Below are positions 50,676 through 58,593 of a DNA stretch of 64,000 bases, piece by piece. The notes beneath the pieces are model-generated. The model did not search any database, was not told where the DNA came from, and saw only the letters and a program-made list of their open reading frames with translations. Source of the stretch: Zoogloeaceae bacterium (lineage in GTDB: Bacteria; Pseudomonadota; Gammaproteobacteria; Burkholderiales; Rhodocyclaceae); assembly GCA_024235595.1 (NCBI GenBank), contig JACKMC010000011.1:1-64000 (forward strand). The letters are read 5' to 3'. Position 1 is the first letter of the stretch. The number at the start of each line of letters is the position of its first letter. The position numbers and the translations under genes were made by a program.

Positions 50676-51106
50676 GCACATCCGACGATCTCGATGCCTT
50701 CGTGCGATTCTTCGAGCGGCTCTCGCCGGCGACCCTAGATCGACTCGAGGCCATCTACGCTCCGGATGCGTGCTTTCGGGATCCATTCAACGAGGTGCGC
50801 GGCGTGCCGGCGATCCGGCGCATCTTCGAGCACATGTATCGGCAGGTCGATGAACCCGCATTTCATGTCAGCGCGCGTTTCCTGAACCCCGACGAGGCGA
50901 TGCTGGTGTGGCTGTTCAGCTTTCGATTCAAGGGTTCAAGGCAGATCCAGCAACTCGAGGGCACCACGAGGCTGAGGTTCGACGAGCGGGGGCGGGTGAC
51001 CCTGCACCGCGACTATTGGGATCCCGCGCAGGGCGTCTACGAGAAGCTCCCGGCGATCGGCTCGGTCGCGCGCTGGCTGCGCGCGCGCCTCAGTGCGGGC
51101 CGTTGA
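50672..51106 (+). CDS. SnoaL/NTF2-like protein
   Basis: 144-aa small alpha-beta barrel protein (NTF2 fold): RLEAIYAPDACFRDPFNEVRG and LRFDERGRVTLHRDYWD are signatures of SnoaL-like domains in this operon type. GTG start at 50672 overlaps the SDR stop. NTF2-fold proteins can be isomerases, hydrolases or binding proteins; no catalytic residues can be named. Last gene of the operon; no terminator with T-tract follows. Confidence 0.85.
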   Translation: MSTSDDLDAFVRFFERLSPATLDRLEAIYAPDACFRDPFNEVRGVPAIRRIFEHMYRQVDEPAFHVSARFLNPDEAMLVWLFSFRFKGSRQIQQLEGTTRLRFDERGRVTLHRDYWDPAQGVYEKLPAIGSVARWLRARLSAGR

Positions 51107-51191
51107 TTGTGCGGGTGCAGCATAAATTCCGCTTAGGTGGATATTAATCCATGCGGCAGCTGATGCATAATCCATTTTGCGTTGCAGCACT

Positions 51192-51205
51192 TTGATTTTT
51201 GTCAA
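51192..51205. promoter_or_regulatory. FNR/ANR-type box upstream of cox operon
   Basis: TTGAT-TTTT-GTCAA matches the FNR consensus TTGAT-N4-ATCAA at nine of ten positions. It lies just upstream of the candidate -35 element, suggesting oxygen-dependent control of the aa3 oxidase. Confidence 0.55.
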
Positions 51206-51214
51206 AAAATCGCC

Positions 51215-51244
51215 TTGCGACCCCCAAAACGGCTGTGGCATGAT
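51215..51244 (+). promoter_or_regulatory. candidate cox promoter
   Basis: TTGCGA (51215-51220), 18 bases, CATGAT (51239-51244). Each hexamer has two departures from consensus, so this is tentative. Confidence 0.35.
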
Positions 51245-51441
51245 CGACCGAAGCTGATCGAGGCCCGCATAAAATAATGATTACAGCGGTGTTTCGAGTC
51301 CCGGCTTGGTTGTTCCCGGCGTAGCGTCGGAGGCTGCCCCGGCTGATCCCGCTCTGAGTTGCCCCGTCATTCGAGCGTCGATGCGCAGGTCGGCAATGTT
51401 CCGCTACGCCTCTTTGCAGGACATGAATTAGGGGTTCGCGC

Positions 51442-52563
51442 ATGAGCAGTGTTGCTCGCACTGGTTTGGCAATTCTCGCCGCAGCATCCGCCTCCTCCGT
51501 GATGGCGGAGAGCAGTGTCAATCTTCAGCAACCGGTTACCCAGATCGCAACCGAGATCTACGACATGCATACGCTCATGTTGGTGATCTGCCTGGTGATC
51601 TTCATCGCCGTTTTTGGAGTGATGTTCTGGTCGATGTTCGCGCACCGCAAGTCCAAGGGTGCCGTGGCTGCGCATTTCCATGAGAACACCACGGTCGAGA
51701 TCGTGTGGACCGTGATCCCGGTGCTCATCCTTCTGGGAATGGCATACCCCGCGACCAAGACGGTGATTGCCATGAAGGATACGTCGAATCCCGACATCAC
51801 CATCAAGGCCACCGGCTACCAGTGGAAGTGGGGCTACGACTACCTCAAGGGCGAAGGCGAGGGGGTCAAGCTGATTTCCAACCTGTCGACGCCGCGCGAC
51901 CAGCTCGATGGCCGCGAAGCCAAGGGTGACAATTATCTGCTCGAGGTCGACCAGCCGATGGTGGTGCCGGTGGGCAAGAAGATCCGCATCCTGACCACCG
52001 CCAACGATGTCATCCACGCGTGGTGGGTGCCGGCGCTGGGCGTCAAGCAGGACGCGATCCCCGGCTTCATCCGCGATACCTGGTTCAGGGCCGACAAGGA
52101 GGGTGTCTTCCGAGGCAACTGCGCCGAGCTCTGCGGCAAGGATCACGGCTTCATGCCGATCGAGGTGCACGTGGTTTCGGAGGAGAAGTACGCCGCGTGG
52201 GTGGCCGAGCGCAAGGGCATGCAGGCCGCGACGGCCGAAGATCCCAACAAGGTGTGGGACCTCGCCGAGCTGAAGACCCGTGGCGAGCAGGTATTCGCTG
52301 CCAATTGCGCCGCATGCCATCAGGCCGACGGCAAGGGACTTCCCCCGGCCTTCCCTGCGCTGGATGGCTCCGCCGTGGTTCAGGGTCCCAAAATGGCCCA
52401 GATCGAGACCGTTCTGAAAGGGCGTGAAGGCACGGCCATGGCGGCTTTCGGCAAGCAGCTTTCGGATACCGAGCTGGCCGCAGTGATCACCTATACGCGT
52501 AACGCATGGGGCAACCACACCGGCGAGGTGATCCAGCCCGCCGAGATTGCCGCAGCCCGCTGA
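51442..52563 (+). CDS. coxB: cytochrome c oxidase subunit II with fused cytochrome c domain
   Basis: 373-aa caa3/aa3-type subunit II. Signal peptide (1-22), two membrane helices (about 45-65 and 85-105), and the CuA domain with C227-A-E-L-C231-G-K-D-H235-G-F-M238, complete for the dinuclear copper. A C-terminal cytochrome c domain carries C289-A-A-C292-H293, so electrons may be taken from another cytochrome c and passed through this haem to CuA. First gene of the cox operon; coxA follows after 50 bases. Confidence 0.96.
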   Translation: MSSVARTGLAILAAASASSVMAESSVNLQQPVTQIATEIYDMHTLMLVICLVIFIAVFGVMFWSMFAHRKSKGAVAAHFHENTTVEIVWTVIPVLILLGMAYPATKTVIAMKDTSNPDITIKATGYQWKWGYDYLKGEGEGVKLISNLSTPRDQLDGREAKGDNYLLEVDQPMVVPVGKKIRILTTANDVIHAWWVPALGVKQDAIPGFIRDTWFRADKEGVFRGNCAELCGKDHGFMPIEVHVVSEEKYAAWVAERKGMQAATAEDPNKVWDLAELKTRGEQVFAANCAACHQADGKGLPPAFPALDGSAVVQGPKMAQIETVLKGREGTAMAAFGKQLSDTELAAVITYTRNAWGNHTGEVIQPAEIAAAR

Positions 52564-52613
52564 ACGAGTCCGTTTCAATCAATTCGCAAGCCAGCATTCC
52601 GACAGGAGGCAGC

Positions 52614-54191
52614 ATGGCAGCCGTCATTCCGGATCATCTACACGACCATCACCATGGGCCCACCGGGCTGATGCGGTGGATTACCACCACCAATCACAAA
52701 GACATCGGCACGATGTACATGATCTTCAGCTTCATCATGTTCCTCTCCGGAGGGGTGATGGCGCTGACGATCCGGGCCGAGCTGTTCCAGCCCGGGCTGC
52801 AGGTGGTGCAACCCGAGTTCTTCAACCAGCTCACTTCGATGCACGGGCTGGTGATGGTGTTCGGGGCGATCATGCCGGCCTTCGTGGGATTCGCCAACTG
52901 GCAGATCCCGCTGATGATCGGCGCCTCCGACATGGCCTTTGCGCGGATGAACAACTGGAGCTTCTGGTTGCTGCCGCCGGCTGCGCTGTTGCTGCTCGGC
53001 TCCTTCTTCGTGCCGGGCGGCGCGATGGCGGCCGGCTGGACCATGTATGCGCCGCTGTCGGTGCAGATGGGCATGGGCATGGACATGGCGATCTTCGCGG
53101 TCCACATCATGGGCATCAGCTCGATCATGGGGGCGATCAACATCGTGGTGACGGTGCTGAACATGCGCGCCCCGGGCATGACCATGATGAAGATGCCGCT
53201 GTTCTGCTGGACCTGGCTGATCACCGCCTACCTGCTGATCGCGGTGATGCCGGTGCTGGCCGGCGCGGTGACCATGGTCCTGACCGACCGTCACTTCGGT
53301 ACCAGCTTCTTCAACGCCGCCGGTGGCGGTGACCCGGTGCTGTACCAGCACGTGTTCTGGTTCTTCGGGCACCCCGAGGTCTACATCATGATCCTGCCGG
53401 CGTTCGGCATCATCTCCGAGATCATCCCGACCTTCGCTCGCAAGCCCCTGTTTGGCTACGCGTCGATGGTCTATGCCACGGCGTCGATCGCGATCCTTTC
53501 CTTCACGGTGTGGGCGCACCACATGTTCACCACCGGCATGCCGGCGGTGGGGCAACTGTTCTTCATGTACGCGACGATGCTGATCGCGGTCCCCACCGGG
53601 GTGAAGGTCTTCAACTGGGTCGCCACCATGTGGCGCGGCTCGATGACCTTCGAGACCCCGATGCTGTGGGCGACCGGTTTCATCTTCGTGTTCACCATCG
53701 GTGGCTTCACGGGGCTGATCTGCGCGATCGCGCCGATCGACATCCAGCTTCAGGACACCTATTACGTGGTTGCCCATTTCCACTACGTGCTGGTGGCGGG
53801 CTCGCTGTTCGCGTTGTTTGCGGGGGCCTACTACTGGCTGCCGAAATGGACCGGGCACATGGCCGACGAGCGTCTGGGCAAGATCCATTTCTGGTGCTCG
53901 ATGGTGTTCTTCAACATCACCTTCTTCCCGATGCACTTCCTGGGTCTGGCCGGCATGCCCCGACGCATCCCCGACTACGCGCTGCAGTTCGCCGATTTCA
54001 ATGCCCTGGCGACGATCGGCGCTTTCGGGTTCGGCTTTTCGCAGTTGATCTTCATCGTCGTGGTGATCAAGTGCGTGAAGGGCGGCGAGAAGGCGGCGGC
54101 GCGTTCCTGGGAAGGCGCGCAAGGCCTCGAGTGGACCGTGCCTTCGCCCGCTCCGCACCATACCTTCGAGGTCCCACCGGTTGTGAAATGA
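52614..54191 (+). CDS. coxA: cytochrome c oxidase subunit I
   Basis: 525-aa haem-copper oxidase catalytic subunit with 12 helices. Visible: the low-spin haem region TSMHGLVMVFGAIMP, the CuB and cross-linked Tyr segment FWFFGHPEVYIMILPAFGI, HHMFTTG, and HFHYVLVAGSLFALFAG with the two haem histidines. The helix VI GHPEVY motif marks a type A oxidase. AGGAGG directly ahead of the ATG at 52614. N-terminus is His-rich (HLHDHHHG). Confidence 0.97.
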   Translation: MAAVIPDHLHDHHHGPTGLMRWITTTNHKDIGTMYMIFSFIMFLSGGVMALTIRAELFQPGLQVVQPEFFNQLTSMHGLVMVFGAIMPAFVGFANWQIPLMIGASDMAFARMNNWSFWLLPPAALLLLGSFFVPGGAMAAGWTMYAPLSVQMGMGMDMAIFAVHIMGISSIMGAINIVVTVLNMRAPGMTMMKMPLFCWTWLITAYLLIAVMPVLAGAVTMVLTDRHFGTSFFNAAGGGDPVLYQHVFWFFGHPEVYIMILPAFGIISEIIPTFARKPLFGYASMVYATASIAILSFTVWAHHMFTTGMPAVGQLFFMYATMLIAVPTGVKVFNWVATMWRGSMTFETPMLWATGFIFVFTIGGFTGLICAIAPIDIQLQDTYYVVAHFHYVLVAGSLFALFAGAYYWLPKWTGHMADERLGKIHFWCSMVFFNITFFPMHFLGLAGMPRRIPDYALQFADFNALATIGAFGFGFSQLIFIVVVIKCVKGGEKAAARSWEGAQGLEWTVPSPAPHHTFEVPPVVK

Positions 54192-54201
54192 GACAGGCTG
54201 A

Positions 54202-54324
54202 ATGGAACTCATGAACGAAGGAAAGCGCCCGGCCAATCTGCGCACGGCATTGATTCTGCTTTCGATCGCGCTGGTTTTTTTCATCGGGATCATGCTCAAG
54301 ACCTGGTTGTTCGGCAATGCGTGA
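54202..54324 (+). CDS. cytochrome oxidase small assembly protein (40 aa)
   Basis: 40-codon gene: a short charged N-terminus (MELMNEGKRPANLRTAL) and one membrane helix (LILLSIALVFFIGIMLK) ending TWLFGNA. It lies 10 bases after coxA and overlaps ctaG by eight. ATG at 54202 or 54211 are both possible. Small single-helix proteins in this exact place are annotated in betaproteobacteria as cytochrome oxidase small assembly protein; a role in copper delivery with CtaG is inferred. Confidence 0.8.
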   Translation: MELMNEGKRPANLRTALILLSIALVFFIGIMLKTWLFGNA

Positions 54325-54874
54325 GTACCGCAGCGAAAATCGCCAGCTATTGATCCGACTGGGCGTCGCGGCCGTTGTGATGTTCGGTTTCGGATTTGCG
54401 CTGGTGCCGTTCTACGAGCAGATCTGTGCCGCCGCCGGAATCAACAACCTGCTGCAGCCCGATCGTGTGGCGGTGAATGGCCAGGTCGATGAGACTCGCA
54501 CGATCACCATCGAGTTCGATGCCAATACCCATGATTTGCCGTGGCAGTTCAAGCCGCTGCAGCGCGAGATAAAGGTTCATCCGGGACAACTCGTGCAGAT
54601 TGCCTATGAAGTGGTCAACAACCGCGATTACCCGGTGACCGGCCAGGCGATCCCGAGCTACGGCCCGAGGGTGGCAGGCCAGCATTTTCGCAAGCTGGAC
54701 TGCTTCTGCTTCAGCGGCCAGACGATGGCGGCGAACGAGCGGCGCACGATGCCGGTGGTGTTCGTGGTGGATACCGATCTTCCGGCCGAGGTGAACACCA
54801 TCACCCTGTCCTATACCTTCTTCGAGGTGGCGGGGACCCAGGCGACCGCACCGAAGGTCGGAGGGCCGGGTTGA
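54317..54874 (+). CDS. ctaG: cytochrome c oxidase assembly protein CtaG/Cox11
   Basis: 185-aa membrane-anchored periplasmic copper chaperone inserting CuB into subunit I. One N-terminal helix (10-30) and an immunoglobulin-like domain with the copper motif CFCF in KLDCFCFSGQTM; VPFYEQICAAAG after the helix is a further signature. Start overlaps the 40-aa gene. Confidence 0.96.
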   Translation: MREYRSENRQLLIRLGVAAVVMFGFGFALVPFYEQICAAAGINNLLQPDRVAVNGQVDETRTITIEFDANTHDLPWQFKPLQREIKVHPGQLVQIAYEVVNNRDYPVTGQAIPSYGPRVAGQHFRKLDCFCFSGQTMAANERRTMPVVFVVDTDLPAEVNTITLSYTFFEVAGTQATAPKVGGPG

Positions 54875-55080
54875 TGAGCGAGGAAGAGCCGCGCCAGGCA
54901 GGCTTCTGGGCGACCTTCAAGGCGGTCTTCTGGTCGTTTGCCGGGGTGCGCAAGCGCAACGACTACCAGCGCGATGCGGGTTCGCTGAATCTCAAGGCCT
55001 TGATCGTGGCGGGCATTGCGGGCGGTTTGCTGTTTGTGTTGGCGATCGTCGCCTTCCTGAAACTTGTTGTACGGGTTTGA
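54874..55080 (+). CDS. DUF2970 small membrane protein
   Basis: 68-aa protein, WATFKAVFWSFAGVRKRNDYQRD followed by one C-terminal membrane helix (LKALIVAGIAGGLLFVLAIVAFLKLVV). DUF2970 members lie between ctaG and coxC in betaproteobacteria. ATG at 54874 shares a base with the ctaG stop; GGAGG lies upstream. Role in oxidase biogenesis is inferred from position. Confidence 0.85.
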   Translation: MSEEEPRQAGFWATFKAVFWSFAGVRKRNDYQRDAGSLNLKALIVAGIAGGLLFVLAIVAFLKLVVRV

Positions 55081-55182
55081 GCCTGGCGGGCGCGCCTGCT
55101 GCCAGATGAATTGTCGGGCTGTTTCGTGTTGCGGCGGTGTGCCGCTGACGGGCGGACCAGATTGCCAGTTGGGAGATCTGTG

Positions 55183-56031
55183 ATGAGTCAGACCTACGAG
55201 AAGTATTTCGTGCCGGAGCCCTCGCGATATCCGATCTTCGGATCGATCGCGCTGCTCCTGATCGCCTCCGGGGCCGTGATGTGGCTAAACAAGGTGGGTT
55301 CGGGACCATGGACGCTGGCAATCGGCTTTGCCGTGCTGGTGTATATGCTGTTTGGATGGTTCGGGCAGGTGGTCCGGGAATCCGAGGGCGGCAGCTACGG
55401 CAAGAACGTGGACGCCTCGTTCCGCTGGTCGATGGGCTGGTTCATCTTCTCCGAGGTGATGTTCTTCGCGGCCTTCTTCGGGGTGCTTTTCTATGTCCGC
55501 GTGCTCGGCCTGCCGTGGCTCGCCGACGCCGACAATTCGCTCTTGTGGCCGGGCTTTTCGGCCGCCTGGCCGAGTGCCGGCCCGGTGGTGGAGGATCCTT
55601 TCACGCCGATGGCCGCGTGGGGTATCCCGGCGATCAACACGCTGATCCTGCTGAGCTCCGGGGCGACGCTGACCTGGGCCCACTGGGGCATGATGAAGGA
55701 GAACCGCGGGCAGCTGAAGACGGGCCTGTTTCTCACGGTGCTGCTCGGCGCGATCTTCCTCACCCTGCAGGTGTACGAATACATGCACGCCTACCACGAG
55801 ATGAACCTGAAGCTCACCTCGGGCATCTACGGGTCGACCTTCTTCATGCTCACCGGCTTCCACGGGCTGCATGTGACCATCGGCGCGATCATGCTGACCG
55901 TAATGCTGTTCAGGGTGATGGCCGGACACTTCACCAAGGAGCATCACTTCGCTTTCGAGGCGACGGCCTGGTACTGGCACTTCGTCGATGTGGTGTGGCT
56001 GATGCTGTTTGTGGTCGTCTACTGGCTTTGA
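55183..56031 (+). CDS. coxC: cytochrome c oxidase subunit III
   Basis: 282-aa subunit with seven membrane helices; MGWFIFSEVMFFAAFFGVLFY, LTGFHGLHVTIGAIML and FEATAWYWHFVDVVWL are family signatures. GGGAG before the ATG at 55183; the preceding 100 bases have no gene. It completes the oxidase core. Confidence 0.96.
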   Translation: MSQTYEKYFVPEPSRYPIFGSIALLLIASGAVMWLNKVGSGPWTLAIGFAVLVYMLFGWFGQVVRESEGGSYGKNVDASFRWSMGWFIFSEVMFFAAFFGVLFYVRVLGLPWLADADNSLLWPGFSAAWPSAGPVVEDPFTPMAAWGIPAINTLILLSSGATLTWAHWGMMKENRGQLKTGLFLTVLLGAIFLTLQVYEYMHAYHEMNLKLTSGIYGSTFFMLTGFHGLHVTIGAIMLTVMLFRVMAGHFTKEHHFAFEATAWYWHFVDVVWLMLFVVVYWL

Positions 56032-56046
56032 GCCGTAGGCATCGGG

Positions 56047-56241
56047 CTACAGGCGTCCGTTCAACCAACCGCTGGCGAAACCGCCCATCAACAGCAGGAA
56101 CAGCGTGATCGAAAGCCCGACACGGATCGCAAGCGCCTTGACGGTGCGCTCGCCCTGGCCCTTGTCGCGCAGCAGGAACAGCAGCGCCGAGCCGAGGCTG
56201 GCGAGGATCATTAGCAGAAAGACGATTACGACGATGCGCAT
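56047..56241 (-). CDS. DUF2909 twin-transmembrane protein
   Basis: 64-aa protein with two helices (VVIVFLLMILASLGSALLFLL and VGLSITLFLLLMGGFASGWL) joined by RDKGQGERTVKALAIR. ATG at 56241 is the standard DUF2909 beginning (MRIVVIV); TTG at 56259 is less likely. It lies inside the cox operon but on the opposite strand, which is its usual place in betaproteobacteria. Function unknown. Confidence 0.83.
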   Translation of the reverse strand: MRIVVIVFLLMILASLGSALLFLLRDKGQGERTVKALAIRVGLSITLFLLLMGGFASGWLNGRL

Positions 56242-56322
56242 GGCCAGACCCGGAATCAAGTTGCCGGAGTGTAATCCGAACGCCGACCCCCAGCCAGTCC
56301 AGGGCCTTCAAGGGACACGGTG

Positions 56323-57036
56323 ATGGCGGGAAGGGGCTTGATCCGGGCAGTCCCTGCGCTGGCGGGCGTGCTCGTCGCGGCGATTGCCTTCCAGTTGGGC
56401 AGTTGGCAGCTCCGCCGCGCGGCTGAGAAGCAGGACTTGCAGGCGCGCATCGAGCGCCTTTCGCAGGAGGAACCGCTCGCCTACGGCGGGGAATCGCCGC
56501 CGCAGGAATGGCGGCGATTGAGGGTGGAGGGGCGGTGGCTTGCCGATCGTCCGGCCTACATCGATAACCGCGTGCACGCAGGGCAGGCCGGCTACTACCT
56601 GGTCATGCCGCTGCTGCTGGCGGGTTCCGGCGCGGTGCTGCTGGTCAATCGCGGCTGGGTGCCGGTGGGCGCCGACCGCGGTTCGCTGCCCGTCGTCAAG
56701 GCGCCCGATGGCGTGGTCGGGCTGACCGGCGTGGCGCGGGTGCCCGAGGAAAGGCCGTTCGCGCTGGCGGAGCGGCAGGAGGACGGTGTGGTATGGCAGA
56801 ACCTCGACCTCGAGGGGATCGCCGCGCAGTTGGGCCGGACGGTGCTGCCTTTCGTGCTGCAGCAGACCAGCGCGGCGGATGACGGCCTGGTGCGGGACTG
56901 GCCGCGGCCCGATGCGGGAATCGAGCGACACAAGGGATACGCATTGCAGTGGTACGGGTTGTGTGCCCTTGCCGTAGTGCTGACGGGAATTCATGTTTTC
57001 AGGAGATGGCGTCGCAATGATGACGCGCAAGGCTAA
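56323..57036 (+). CDS. SURF1-family oxidase assembly protein
   Basis: 237-aa protein with a helix at each end (about 8-25 and 210-228) and a periplasmic domain. SURF1 marks: QLGSWQLRRAAEKQDL, NRVHAGQAGYYLVMPLLL, LVNRGWVPVG and RHKGYALQWYGLCALAVV. It helps load haem a into subunit I. ATG at 56323 follows AGGGA. Overlaps the next gene. Confidence 0.93.
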   Translation: MAGRGLIRAVPALAGVLVAAIAFQLGSWQLRRAAEKQDLQARIERLSQEEPLAYGGESPPQEWRRLRVEGRWLADRPAYIDNRVHAGQAGYYLVMPLLLAGSGAVLLVNRGWVPVGADRGSLPVVKAPDGVVGLTGVARVPEERPFALAERQEDGVVWQNLDLEGIAAQLGRTVLPFVLQQTSAADDGLVRDWPRPDAGIERHKGYALQWYGLCALAVVLTGIHVFRRWRRNDDAQG

Positions 57037-57568
57037 GACGACGCTCACGGTGCTGATACTGGTATGTACCTTGCCAGTGGTGGCTTCCTACGTGACCTAC
57101 TTCTTCTGGAAGCCCGACTCGACCGTCAACTACGGCGAGCTGCTGGCGCTCGCGCCGGTGCCTTCGTCGGCGCCGCAGCCGCTTGCCGGCGCTGCCGTGG
57201 CGGCCGATGGGCTCAAGGGGCGATGGACGATGGTATATGTCTCGGGCGGCGGCTGCGATGCGGCCTGCGAGAGCTCGCTCTACTATATGCGCCAGGTGCG
57301 GACCGCGCAGGGAGAGCACATGGAGCGGGTGGGGCGGCTTTGGTTGCTCGACGACGATGTCGCGCCCCGCGCCGAGGTGCTGGCCAGCTACGAGGATATG
57401 AGCGTCGCCCGTGCGAATGCCGCCTGGCAGGCCGCATTCGCGGGCGCAAGAGGCCATGTCTCGCTGGTCGATCCGCTCGGCAACCTGATGTTGCGCTTTC
57501 CCGCCAATCCCGAGCCCAAGCTGATGATCAAGGATCTCACCCGGCTTCTCAAGTACTCGCGCCTGTGA
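57017..57568 (+). CDS. membrane-anchored thioredoxin/SCO-like protein of cox operon
   Basis: 183-aa protein: one N-terminal helix (about 10-30), then a domain with GGGCDAACESSLYYMRQVR (CxxxC as in SCO copper chaperones) and VDPLGNLMLRFPANPEPKLMIKDL, the end of a thioredoxin-like fold. The SCO histidine is not evident. Regular member of betaproteobacterial cox operons between surf1 and ctaA. Start may be 56993, 57017 or 57020; 57017 keeps AGGAG upstream. Possible thiol reductase for CuA or CuB delivery. Confidence 0.8.
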   Translation: MMTRKAKTTLTVLILVCTLPVVASYVTYFFWKPDSTVNYGELLALAPVPSSAPQPLAGAAVAADGLKGRWTMVYVSGGGCDAACESSLYYMRQVRTAQGEHMERVGRLWLLDDDVAPRAEVLASYEDMSVARANAAWQAAFAGARGHVSLVDPLGNLMLRFPANPEPKLMIKDLTRLLKYSRL

Positions 57569-58593
57569 TGAAAACGCTCCGACGCCTCGCTGCCTTCGCG
57601 CTGTTGCTGACCCTCGTGGTAGTGGTTTTTGGCGCCTACGTGCGCCTCTCCGATGCGGGCCTGGGCTGCCCCGACTGGCCGGGCTGCTACGGCAAGGCCA
57701 CGCCCGCCCACGCCGCCGAGCATATCCTCGACGCCCAGGCGATACGGCCCGACGGTCCGGTGAGCCTGCCCAAGGCCTGGAAGGAGATGATTCACCGCTA
57801 TCTCGCGGCGAGCCTGGGCCTGCTGATCGTGGCCATCGCGGTGCTTTGCTGGCGGCGCCGCAAGGAAGCGGGAGCGGGGGCCGGGCTGGCGCTGGCGCTC
57901 GTCGGCGTGGTGGTGTTCCAGGGCCTGCTGGGCAAGTGGACGGTTACCCTGCTGCTCAAGCCGGCCATCGTCACCGGCCACCTCCTTGGCGGACTCACGA
58001 CCCTGGCGCTGCTCGCCTGGCTCACCTTCCGGCTGCGCGACATGCGGCGCGTGGCGAGCGCCGGCGGCCTGGTCGCGATGGCGCGTATCGGGCTCATCCT
58101 GCTGGTGCTGCAGATCGCCCTGGGGGGCTGGGTGAGTACCAACTACGCGGCCCTGGCGTGCACCGATTTCCCCACATGTCACGGCCAGTGGATGCCCGCC
58201 GACGCGGACTTCGCGAACGCCTTCCATGTCGTCCGCGAGCTGGGCATGACCGCCGACGGTGAGCTGCTTTCCAACCAGGCCCTGACCGCGATTCACTGGA
58301 CGCACCGCCTTGGCGCCCTGATCGTCGGAGCCTACCTGCTGCTGCTGGCCTTGCTGATGCTGCGTCACCGGCACAGTGCCCCGCATGGCGCGGCGCTCGG
58401 TGCCGGGGTGTTGCTGCAGGTCTCGTTGGGGATCGCCAATGTGCTGACGAGCTTGCCGCTGCCGCTGGCGGTGGCCCACAACGCCGTTGCGGCACTGCTG
58501 GTGCTGATCATGGTGTTGATCAATTATCGACTGCGGCGGAGCACCAGCCCCGCCTGGTCTGCAGGGAGGGAGCATGAGAGCGTCTACGCTTGA
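57568..58593 (+). CDS. ctaA: haem A synthase
   Basis: 341-aa COX15/CtaA with eight helices that oxidises haem O to haem A. Haem-ligand histidines are in MIHRYLAASLGLL, TGHLLGGLTTLALLAW, HWTHRLGALIVGAYL and AVAHNAVAALLVL; loop cysteine pairs are CPDWPGC and CTDFPTC. ATG shares one base with the preceding stop. Confidence 0.95.
   Translation: MKTLRRLAAFALLLTLVVVVFGAYVRLSDAGLGCPDWPGCYGKATPAHAAEHILDAQAIRPDGPVSLPKAWKEMIHRYLAASLGLLIVAIAVLCWRRRKEAGAGAGLALALVGVVVFQGLLGKWTVTLLLKPAIVTGHLLGGLTTLALLAWLTFRLRDMRRVASAGGLVAMARIGLILLVLQIALGGWVSTNYAALACTDFPTCHGQWMPADADFANAFHVVRELGMTADGELLSNQALTAIHWTHRLGALIVGAYLLLLALLMLRHRHSAPHGAALGAGVLLQVSLGIANVLTSLPLPLAVAHNAVAALLVLIMVLINYRLRRSTSPAWSAGREHESVYA

Larger units (their letters stand above)
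51107..51441. other. 335-base regulatory region upstream of coxB
   Basis: No gene. Its first half is AT-rich with small dyads, for example TGGAT-ATTA-ATCCA (51138-51151), and an FNR-like box (51192-51205). A possible promoter lies at 51215-51244, leaving a leader of about 190 bases before coxB. Confidence 0.6.

Noticed and set aside
52638..54317. 559-codon open frame antisense to coxA
   Set aside because: Composed of His, Asp, Arg, Gln repeats expected from reading a hydrophobic gene backwards; no support as a gene.
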